From Branchiostoma floridae (taxonomy: Eukaryota > Chordata > Leptocardii > Amphioxiformes > Branchiostomatidae), in the NCBI RefSeq assembly GCF_000003815.2, contig NC_049982.1, positions 5,299,105-5,363,104 of the forward strand: 64,000 bases of DNA, written 5' to 3'. Below, in pieces: positions 45,445 to 55,586 of the stretch (within the stretch, counting starts at the first letter, position 1; every line of letters begins with the position of its first letter). The notes beneath the pieces are model-generated. The model had not been told where the DNA came from. It made no database searches and was given only the letters and a program-made list of their open reading frames with translations. A program made the translations under genes and the position numbers.

Positions 45445-48400
45445 TCAGTTCTCCTTTTGGAACGTCTGCTCCATCTGCTTTGCCTGTTCCAAATAGCTGA
45501 GGCCCTTTTGATAATCGCCAAGCATTACACACGCTTTAGCAAAATTCTTAAGTGTCGCCACAATGTCAGGATGTGCAGTATTCTCACCGTAGACACTTCT
45601 GTACATCTGTAATGACTGTGAAAAATAGTTGACGGCCTTTCTGAGATCTCCATGCTGTCCCCAGGCTGTACCCAAGCTGTTAAATGTCTTGGCAATTTCC
45701 GGATGTGGAGTTTTGTCCCCAAAAATACTTCTCATACTTTCAAGTGCCCGTTCGTGATAACCGATGGCTTTACTGTGATATCGATCACCAAGGCTCCCCC
45801 ATGAGTTACCTAAGTTGTATAGCGACGCAGCAATTAAAGGATGGGCAGTGTTATCTTCAAGGATACTCTGCATCATCTGTAGTGACTGTTCCGAATAGTT
45901 GACGGCCTTTCGGTAATCACGAAACTCTCTCCATGCTTCTCCCAACTCGTTGAGCACGGCAGCAACGTCACAGTGAGCAGTGTTCTCACCATGGATTTCC
46001 CGCATCATATGCAGTGATTGTTCGTAATAGCTGATAGCTTTTGTTTGATCTCCAATGGCCCTCACTGCGGTACCCAACATGTTTAGACAATGAGCGATGT
46101 CAGGGTGTGCAGTGGTCTCGCCATAAATTGCTAACAGCATTTGTAGCGACTGTTTTTGATATTCGACTGCCTTTCGAGAATGATGAAGGTGGCTACAGCA
46201 TCTTCCCAAGTTTGTGAGTGACCCGGCAATGTCCGGATGTGCAGTGTTTTCACCAAAGATGCTTCGCCGAATCTGAAGTGCTTGTTTCTGATAATCCAAT
46301 GCCTTTCTGTAATCACCTAGGCTACTCCATGCGTTACCCAAGTTGTTAAGGGACATGGCAATGTCAATATCTACTGTTCTCTCCCCACATATAATTCGTC
46401 TCATCCGCAGTGCTTCTTCATGAAACTTGACGGCCTCTTTGTGATCAGAAAGCTCCATCCAAGTGTTACCCAGGTCGTTAAGTGACTGAGCAATGCCAGA
46501 GTGAGCAGTGTTCTCACCATGAATGCACCTCCACATCTTTAATGCTTGTTCTTGATAGCTAATGGCCTTTTTATGATCACCAAGATTTCCATGGGCAATG
46601 CCAAGGTCGTTTAGAATATATGCAGTGTTAGGATGCACATACTTATTGCCATAGATGGTACACATCATTTCTAATGCCTGATTATGATAACCGATGGCCT
46701 TCCTATGGTCACCAAGATCCCTCAAAGCACATCCAAAGTTGTTAAGGACAAGGGCAGTGTCAGGATGTGCCGTATCCGTGCCGTAGATAATCTGCCACAT
46801 TCGTAGCGACTGTTCGTAATAACTGTATGTCTTACTGGGATCACCAAGGTTTCTCCAGACGTTACCCAGGTCGTGTAGTGTCTTGGCTATATTGGAATGT
46901 GCAGTGTTGGCACCGTAGATTCTTCGCTCCATCATAAGCGACTGCTCATAGTAGCTGACGGCTTTTCGGTAATCTCCTAACCTTCTCCAGAGGTTACCCA
47001 AGTTGTGAAGTGGCGCAGCAATTTCGGGATGCGCAGTGTTCTCACGATAGATATCTTGGTTCATCTGCAGGGACTGTTCGAAATAGTTGACGGCCTTATG
47101 ATAATCACCGAGGCTCTTCCATAAACCCCCCATGCAGTTCAACAACCCGGCAATGTTGGGATGCGCAGTGTTCTCACCATGGATGCTCAGCGCCATGTGT
47201 AATGCCTGTTCATAATAACTATTTGCATTCTCTTGATCCCCTAGTTCAATCCATGCGTTACCCAAGTTAGTAAGTGACACGACAATGTCAGCATGTGCGG
47301 TGCTTTCACCATAGATACTCCGTCTCATATCTAGTGCCTGCTCAAAATAGCCGATGGCCTTCTTTTTGTCACCAAGGTCACTCCAGGCGCCACCCAAGCT
47401 GTTAAGGGAATGGGCAATGTTTGGATGTGCAGCGTTACCATATTTGGATAAATCGTCCTGCAGCGCCTGCTCATTGCATTCTCTTGATTTCTCGTAATTA
47501 CACAGACTTCTGTACACCTCTGCTTGTAGCCTGGAAGAATTGTCAAATAGGAGTGTCGGCTGCCGACTGTCGTCAAACTGTGACAAAAAGTGCTTTAGCG
47601 GTCTTGCTGTGTAGTAATATCGCATGAGCTGTTTTGCATTTGAGAAGTAGAACACCTTCTGTAGATTCTCCGTAACGTCTGCTTTGCTCGACATTGACGA
47701 TAAAGTTGACATGTTTTCGACTTGGCTACGATTGCCCATGTATGTCCGCAGCCTCAGTTCTGCTGAGACGCCAATCATCACCATCATGTGATGTGTGTTT
47801 TCATGGTTGATTACTCCATTCTTGTTCAGATTCTGAATGGTCTCAAAGGCTGTAGTTGGCTGAATACCTTCAAGCAGCGCCCAACATGACACTGCAAGAC
47901 TCGCAAATCTATAGATTTCTTTCTTGACATTCAGCATACTGGCGGTCAGAGGCTGAACTTGGAACATTGGCGCATTTTCACTAAGTACAGATTTTGCTAG
48001 CAGCGAAGACTTTATCCCACTATTTTCTTGAAGCTGTCGGGTCCATAAAGCGTTATACTCATCGACCAAGTCTTGCTCTCCCGTGATCAAACACACATTC
48101 CCCAATACACTAGCAAGATGGTAGCCTTTCTTTAGATGAAACGTGAGGTCGTCTTGCAAGACATTGGTCATCTTGCTTGGTGTTTGGATAAGTTCTTTTG
48201 TACCCCTGCCAAGGGGTGTCTTGCAGGCATGTGGCATGGCTCCATCGAAGGCAAACCCACGTGGTGTTACAGAGTCATAGAACCAGTTGTCCAGATCGTT
48301 GTCTGAGAAGAAATCGTTCAAAGACTTAATTCCTATAGGCGGAAGAATGGTTTCACCCAGATTGATCACTTTCAAATGTAGATAATGAGTGAGATGGCGG

Positions 48401-50867
48401 AAATACTTGACGTTATTATCTGTTTCATCCTCTATCAAAATGGCAAATTCCAGGTCAGAATACGGGGTTACTAGCCCTGTGGCTTGCGAACCCAGGCCAA
48501 TCATAGCGTACTTGCAGGGAGGGGGACCCATTACTCCCATACACTCATCTACGAGACTAGTGATGAATGTTTTTCTCTCGTGGGCAATTGCATCAAACAA
48601 TGCTTTAACTGCTTCCACTCTCTGCTTCTCCACTTCTGTGATTTTTGGGTCGTCGTCATGAAGGATATAAGGATCTGCTTCTTCGTCCATCTTTTTTATT
48701 TCTTTTTCTACGTAGTCTCGATGTTCTCTCAACTGCAGTTTGTGTTTCTCTGCGTCACCAAGGTCTACAGTTTGTTCCAAACCCAGCACGTGACTAACGA
48801 ATGACTGATTTATCTCCAAGATTGTTTGTCTGATAGACTCATCATGTTCTCCCCGCGATCTTACAAGTGCGGCATGACTCAGTGCTGCTGCTTTGGTGAA
48901 GTCTCCCCCGTCCTTCGACTGCATTCCTCTGATCAGGTAGACATTGCTCAACCTGTGAAGGGGCTCTGCTTCTTTCCAGTGTTGATCTGTACTTGACTCT
49001 ATATGGTCAGAAAGTTATAGACAACGATGTAATTTTGATTCTAAAGAAAGGCCAATAGACTACGGCAATCTGCTTGGACCAGGAATGAAGGTACTGTGCT
49101 CAAAGGATAACTTCACAAAGACCATATTACAGGCAACTTTTGAAGTCCACAGCAATTCTATTTTCAACACTAACCTTTCACATGGACTGACTTGAGTGCA
49201 GCTGCAAAGTTTTTTTCTGCCAATTCCAGGTCCCTTGCCTGCAAGGCCCTGCAACCCTCTTGTAGATGTTTCTTGTATAAACTGGGAAAGAGTGATGGAA
49301 ATAGTGGATGGTTGAATATGCATATGGTGGGATTTTGCTTGTTTTCGACTTGCAATATTTATGTAACCTTACTGTAAACTGGAAATAGCCATTACAAACT
49401 ATTTTGGATAGATATCTTAGATTGATAGTACAGTTGAATGAACATTACCATGTACCGCGTGGGAATGTTGAAAATTAAAAAAAGAATTGCAGTGGCAATT
49501 TAAAACATCAGTGTCTATATTGACACACATCTAAATGACGACAAACTCACAAACCTATCAGTGTCTTCCTGTGATTTGTTACTGACGTTTGCGAGTACGG
49601 TGTTGCTCTCTCCTGCATCCCCTCTGTAAAGAACAAACACATCATTAACATAGTTATGAAGGAGCTTTATGTTACACGTCACACTAGAACGTAATGCATA
49701 TTAAAAGACGGATGAACTGCGATACGGACCTTTCCTCGTTCCTCTGACTATTGATGCCAAGAGCTGACAGACGCGAAGTGAGAAGAGACACAGATCTGGT
49801 GTCGCTTCCAACTTTTCTGGCCTTAGATAGCCCCGATTTCGATCTTTGTCGCTTCTGGAATAAAAACATGATATAGTCACATCATTAGTACTTGCTGACC
49901 TTTTTGTATCAGCGTGCGAAGACACAAGCTAACCGGAATGATATTTGCCAGTCACGGAACAAGAGCTGACTAATGTGGGTAAATTTTACATGAGAAAAAC
50001 ACTTGTCAAAGCATAATGGAAACTCTACTTATTGTGTTCAATGAAATCGTATTTCCCTACTACTAGTAGGTCAAATAATGAGTTCTAAATCATAAATATG
50101 CATAAAGATATATATAATGAACTGGATCTCAACAACATTCCCACCTTTCCTGCTTGTACTTTCGCAGCATACTTGATGCGGTGCTCCAGGGTTGCCCTAC
50201 CATCTATGTCGTCACACCGTTTCAACGCCCTTTGGTACAGCCCGGTTGCTTTTTTGAATGCTGTCTCGTCCTTGCCAACCTTTCCCTTCTCTAGGTACAG
50301 ATCTCCAAGGCTCTTCAAAGATTCTATTTGCAGACATCTATGTCTGTCCACGATGGCTTTGGCAAAGAAATTTATATAACTTTCAAGCATTTCTCCATGA
50401 CCTTTTATCTGGGACTTCCCTTTGTCCCTTGGTCCTCTCACTGGCATCAGAGTTTTTGCCACATCTAATGTGATATTTGTTCCAATCTCAGAAGTTCCAA
50501 TCTCTGATTGTGCATGTGACTGGCTGTACGCTAGCTTCGTACATTTCTCAGCATATTTGATACGATGCTGTGCAACTTGTTTCTTCTCGTCATCTGAACA
50601 ATGTTGTAAGAGTTTTGTGTACAACGCACATGCCTTGTTGAAGTTGTCTACCTTATGTTTATATACCTTTGCTTTGTGTAAGTACAAATCCCCTAAACCT
50701 TTCAATGCCTCACACTCCAAGACTTCATCATCACTACCGATGGCGTCAATTAACTTGCGTGCGTATCCCTTCTCTACAGCATCCAGATCAGAACCACTTT
50801 TAAACTTACGGTCCAATTCACGAAGTTTCTCAACGGCTGCTAACAGCGTAGTCTTTTCTGCTTGCAT
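45445..50867 (-). CDS. nucleotidyltransferase-like/TPR protein, paralogue B
   Basis: Exons in transcript order: 50867 (or further upstream)-50145, 49854-49730, 49623-49555, 49281-49175 and 48998-45445. Phases close to 1526 codons including the stop. The 107-nt fourth exon has the same length as in paralogue A. The N-terminus shows two of the three blocks of A ([24 protein letters not shown]). The nucleotidyltransferase-like region is almost unchanged from A ([33 protein letters not shown]). Fifteen TPR units follow, clearly diverged from those of A, and the tail is [14 protein letters not shown]. Homology to A continues upstream of the ATG (QAKGV), so a missing 5' exon is likely. Function unknown; cytosolic location inferred from the lack of signal or membrane segments. 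Confidence 0.82.
48445..48495 (-). other. nucleotidyltransferase-like active-site motif, paralogue B
   Basis: Encodes the same [19 protein letters not shown] as paralogue A, with GS and D-x-E intact. Conservation of every residue in the motif is direct; catalysis is inferred. Confidence 0.65.
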
Positions 50868-53352
50868 GTTTGATGCTACTGACACTCCTTTAGCTTGCAG
50901 GTAACGTTATATGCTTGGAATACGTTCTAAGTCAACTCTCTACTTGGGAACATGCCAGGAGCATCTCTACGTTGCCTCCAGGTTTCCCTGTAAATTCAAA
51001 ACCACATAACGTTATAGTTCTTTCTAGCGTAAAAATAAGCACACTTTTCTCTAACTTTTCGTTGGTCTTTGTATGGAAAATTTTCTGTGAAAAAGACAGA
51101 CGAGAAACAATGATTAACAAAGTAGCAACATCTTTCAAATGAAAAAAGGAATATATTTAGTTGAGATATACCTACATTACAAAACATCAAGCAAAGTACT
51201 CCATAGAATCAGACACAAATCACCAAATTTGCTAGTTTCTACCGGGGCTCCTTAAACTCGCCACCCTAAAAAATCGAAGTTGCAAGGTGCCCCGGTTGAA
51301 ATCGGTTACGAGTTTGCACTCATTTGTATCATACATGACAAAGCTAGCGAAAAGTTGTGTACTAACTCATCATCATTACTACTAAGGTCGTAACTTGAGC
51401 TTAATCGATGTCAATACACACATAGCTCCCCCCCCCCCCGAATACAATATTTTCTTTTCCTACTATACTACTTGCGAGTGACGTAATGTATTTACGGAAG
51501 AGAAAAATGAGCTACACATTGCGACCGAGAATACAATGTACATATAAACAAAGGTCTCTGCGGTAGTATTTCTTGAATTATACAATAAAAGTATATACCC
51601 GCCGAAAATTAAATACAATACTACGGATGAGACCGTTATGATGTAACTTCCGGTAATGCAGTTCCAGACGAATACATGTATACTGGTAGCAAAACTTCCA
51701 CAGATGTTTTAGTCTCAGCAAGGAGGTTAAAATAGGAACCTCCTTGGTCTCAGCGACGTCGTCCGTTAAACAGTACGAACCTAGCAATCATCACTGGACA
51801 GATCTCTCTTTCTCTAGAAAAGGGCAAATGCCACTGGTTGATCTGAGCAGCTAGCTGACTTATCAATTTATCAAAGCATTGGTTTCCCCCATTGGGCAGC
51901 CAAGGTAATTCCAAAGTTAACGACAGTTGGGCCGTAGCAACTTCCCTCCCAGATAAACGCCAAATAAGGCAACTGTACATTTACTATTGGGTGGCAGCAG
52001 CGTTTTTCTTTGCGTACGAATCAAAATCCATATCATATAGTAATCTTGAACTTAGGAATAAGACGTAAAAAAACACCTGTTCGTTGTGCCCGCAATTTCC
52101 AATCCGCCGCCTACTACTACTCGTATCTACTTTTGTGGAGGAATGATCCACGGCCTATTCTTCACCAAACTTCACAATGTTCACCTTAACAATTACGTTC
52201 TGTTCTGCAAGATACTGCGCAAGCCCTGGTATCGTACGTAGTCTCCAAGCAGACCCAACGATGCCTTAGAAATAATATCAAAGCTGGCCAGGGACTTGGT
52301 AGCGGTGCCCGTTTGACTCCCTTAGCCGGCTATCTCCCTTTGGCCGGCTTACTCCTTTGCCAACTTTGATACTATTTCTAAGGCACCGTTGGGTCTGCTT
52401 GGAGACTACTGGTATCGCAAGTCTTTGCTATGTTACTAAGGTAAACGTGCCAATTGTTTGACTTACAAACAAATGACTTCTGACACCTGTTCAGTGTTGT
52501 TTGGCCCCCTGGCGTCTGCGTTGCATGGTCCTCTGTACTGCCAGAAATCCCCCTCGGCATCAGGGAAGAGACCGAACAGCTAGGATTGGGTGAAGCCTTA
52601 TCTCTGCACCTTATTTGTTGTAGATTAAGCTAACGTCCAAAGTCGTGATTATGAAAAGCGGAAATCCCCAGGTGACGCCCTTAAGGACTTCTGGGAAAGG
52701 GGATTCCCCGTGGAATGTCCCATTGACGGAGGGGGGGGGGGGGGGTAGTGTTGGAAGAACATGTGACTTTTGTTGGTTGAATGGGACACTTGCTATTTGG
52801 CAATGAAGTATGATTTATTTCCTAGGCATGGTTTGCTTGTGTGATGCTGATAAGTTACTGTTGTGTTTTGTTGTAATATTTAAAAGTAAAATACAACTTT
52901 TGTATGCTACTGGTCAAAGAGAAAGACTTAAACACAGGTTGCCAACTTAACTTTTATTTTTCTGCCAGGTACATTTTTGATTTAGTGTTGTTACACATAA
53001 CTCTATGCACAGCACTTTTGAATGAATGTTTCTATTAGATATTATATGCTTATGACACACTGACATGATAGAAATCTGTCTTATATCATGTTGTGGCTGG
53101 GCTATATGTCACGGGGTCAATTCCTAGCTGTTGTGTCGTTGGGAAGGCTTTACATGACTGTCTTCATTCCACCCAGGTGCAAAATTGGTAACTGATTTCA
53201 GTTGGGGAGGTAAATGGTGGTGGAAGGGGAGGGATGGGCCCTTCTAGTAGACTTCCGATGGTGGATAAAAATCCTATACAGCCTCAAGATTAACTCACAT
53301 CAAGTTTAATACAAGGTTGTGATAGATTAGCATGGGAGGTGGAAGATAACAG
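50868..53352. other. upstream region of paralogue B and 3' flank of TMEM53
   Basis: No exon could be supported. It should hold 5' exon(s) and promoter of paralogue B. 51235-51310 is a partial copy of the foldback family at 5876 (TTTCTACCGGGGCTCCTTAAAC, then the CCCCGG partner). 52235-52408 is a MITE. 52657-53352 is the parent of the remnant at 43010. Homopolymers occur at 51428 (C run) and about 52732 (G run, 17-18 nt). Confidence 0.4.
52235..52408. mobile_element. foldback MITE of the CTCCAAGCAGA family with 9-bp direct repeats
   Basis: Direct repeats CTGGTATCG lie at 52226-52234 and 52409-52417. The arms run TAGTCTCCAAGCAGACCCAA, CGATGCCTTAGAAATAATAT and the inverse at the right, about 60 bp each. 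Length (174 bp), termini and 9-bp repeat match the element at 43741. Confidence 0.75.
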
Positions 53353-53358
53353 TTTATT
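53353..53358 (-). promoter_or_regulatory. candidate polyadenylation signal, TMEM53
   Basis: TTTATT on the + strand, AATAAA on the minus, 39 bp past the TMEM53 stop. The matching hexamer is kept in the duplicated remnant near 43503. Confidence 0.45.
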
Positions 53359-53396
53359 GCACATTTATGATATGCTGATAGGTAGTGCATTATGTA

Positions 53397-54688
53397 TCAT
53401 AATTTGGATGTTGGAGTCCTGTTCAGTGGCAGTCGAGCAAGGAACCCATCTAAGGCGCTCAAATAGTCTTCCCTGTGATTCACCAGGTGCCCTACGTGAG
53501 TCGACGTTCCCCAGCAGCGCTCTGTTACCTCAATCCCCAGTGACCTCCATTTTCCCAAGAACACCTGCAAGGAATCCACCTGACACACTGGGTCATCCAT
53601 GGAATACAGCACCAGGACTGGAGCTAGAATAGGCTTTCCTGTTATACTGTCTGTTAGAACATCATACTTGCTGACGACCCGTTTTGCAAACATGTAGTAC
53701 ACATTGACTGCAAGCCTTATGACCATCTGTAGCACAGTCCAACTGGTCAAACCCACAACCATGCCATTGAAGGCTCCCTTACCGTCGGCAACAGGGCTAT
53801 CCAAAACCAGCCCTACAACTTTGTTCCTAACAGCACTATATTTGTCCTCATGAATATTCATGAGGTGTACCATCCACCCGAGCATGTAGAAGCCCATGGA
53901 GGCCACGTGGAGAAGGATGGGCTGAGAGGAGACTTCTTTCTTCAGGAAGTCCAGAACGTCGGTCATGAGCTGACGTCCCGTAGCAGGCTGTGTGCCATGG
54001 CTGAATCGAGACCTCACCAGGAGAACTTGGAACCCACGATTGGTGTACACTTCTGGAAAATAAAGCAGGGAGAGGTCTGTGTCATTGTCATGTATGGTTG
54101 TTCAAGGAGAAATACAATAGGAGGGCAAGAGGGCAGTTCAAGAAAATATCTTCCACTTTCCTACTTACTTTATACACAATATGAGGGTCTGCATGTGGGG
54201 AGGGGCTCCTGATGATAAATTCAACTGAGTTCAGATAAGCCCCTACATGTACATCACTGTATCGCTAAAAATCAAAGAATGCAATTACATACAATCTTGC
54301 TTTGGCTTAATAGCCATCTTGCCCTGTTTTTGTGATCTAGACTAGTCAAAGAACTAAAAAAAAGGTCATTATTACTCCACATTAGCCTATACGCTTGGTA
54401 TCCAGCCGTATTATAGCTCACTTCTGTCCTCTAATTGCAGACAGGACAGAAGAGACTCGGGAGCTATAATACGGCTGGATACCAGGCTATCTCCACATCA
54501 CTCCACTATATGGTACCTGCATACTTCCCCAGGACAGAGGGGCTTGCGTTGAGCCACCCGATCAGCACCACCAAAGGTGCCGCAGGGGCCAGGTGTGCAA
54601 CAGATGACGGGTTTGTAGCAGGTGACAGATGAGGTGACACCCGCCCTGTAGGTAGCAGGAGTGTCATGTGCTCTCCCAGATCCTTCAT
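53397..54688 (-). CDS. TMEM53: TMEM53-like protein (DUF829)
   Basis: Two exons, 54688-54517 and 54052-53397, joined in phase 1, give 275 aa; human TMEM53 is about the same length. The N-terminus has the family strand-turn PLVVLIGWLNASPSVLGKYA, continued after the intron by EVYTNRGFQVLLV. The domain is an alpha/beta-hydrolase fold. A nucleophile-elbow-like HVASMGFYML, an Asp in YSMDDPVCQVDS and a His in STHVGHL could form a Ser-Asp-His set. TMEM53 is described as a nuclear-envelope/ER membrane protein in vertebrates; a hydrophobic stretch (VVGLTSWTVLQMVIRLAV) near the middle is compatible. A MITE fills part of the intron. Divergent from the zinc finger gene at 55587. Its 3' end was copied into the segmental duplication at 43 kb. 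Confidence 0.85.
54390..54489. mobile_element. foldback MITE, TAGCCTGG-ended family
   Basis: The arms TTGGTATCCAGCCGTATTAT and ATAATACGGCTGGATACCAG are inverted copies, with AGCTC / GAGCT further in, and it ends GGCTA. The core GGACAGAAGAGACTCGGGAG is identical to 28218-28319. It ends 28 bp from the exon-1 donor of TMEM53. Confidence 0.8.
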
Positions 54689-55586
54689 GCTGGCTCTGTG
54701 GGCCGTGGGGTAGGTAAGATATGAGGAGTGAGTAGCATGTCTAGTATATAAAATTTTGACCTGTTGGTCGAACTGTTAACGTTAAGTACTGGTCAAGCCT
54801 CGGAAAAAAAGTTGTGATTCCGATGACCCAACTGGCCTGCCGACGCAAGCCTTTTTATTGGTAGACCAATGATAAGGGACATAAAATTTTCAATCTGACA
54901 CCTGAGTGATAAGAAATTGCATATCCACGTTTTTTTTTCACATGTTCTCCTGACTTGACATTCCTGTTGCAATCTATTAGTAGTATTGTGATTGTATCTG
55001 ACTCTCCAGACTTTAAAGTAATAGGTCCTTTTATGTTGAAATCCTGCATACAATATTTTGTAACAGTATTTTTGCGGACTGCAATCGGAAATAACACATC
55101 AATTTTCCTGAGCTTCAGCTAGATCATAACATTATATTCCCTACTACTACATGTTGATGATGATGACTACATGCCACTGGATGGCACAAAGTCCAGAATG
55201 AATATGGGTCATCCGCAATGTTTCCTTCACATCTCTAACTACTGGGAACTGTAGCCACGAAACAACTTGCTCATAGCATTACAGAACTATCAAACTCACG
55301 CATGTGACTTACTATCTAAAGTTGTAAAGAACCACGTACTTCTCTGCTACTTCTGATGGCAATCAACCAGTGGCACCCAGCTGATCTCCGGCTCAAGCCA
55401 TTCAATTTTAGGGTGTGTATGTGTGTCCTTGGCAGATGTTTCAACACGAAAGATATAACAATCAAACTATATATTTAAAATAGAATTGAAACTTATCTGT
55501 ATTATTTGTAAAGGAATTTATCTTTCTTTGTTGGGAAAAGCTTATTCTCGCATAACCTACTTTTAAAATTCCCCCCCTTTGATATA
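54689..55586. promoter_or_regulatory. shared promoter region between TMEM53 (-) and zinc finger gene (+)
   Basis: A 0.9-kb spacer between divergent start codons with no recognisable coding sequence. It is AT-rich, with no TATA box clearly placed. AACATGGCGGTCC, a YY1-like word, lies at 55602 just inside the zinc finger first exon. A bidirectional promoter is inferred from geometry only. Confidence 0.3.

Noticed and set aside
51750-51980. 76-codon minus-strand frame as a 5' exon of NTase-TPR paralogue B
   Set aside because: No similarity to the N-terminus of paralogue A and no matching splice phase.
53850-54212. 120-codon + strand open frame over TMEM53
   Set aside because: Antisense to the DUF829 coding exon; no similarity of its own.
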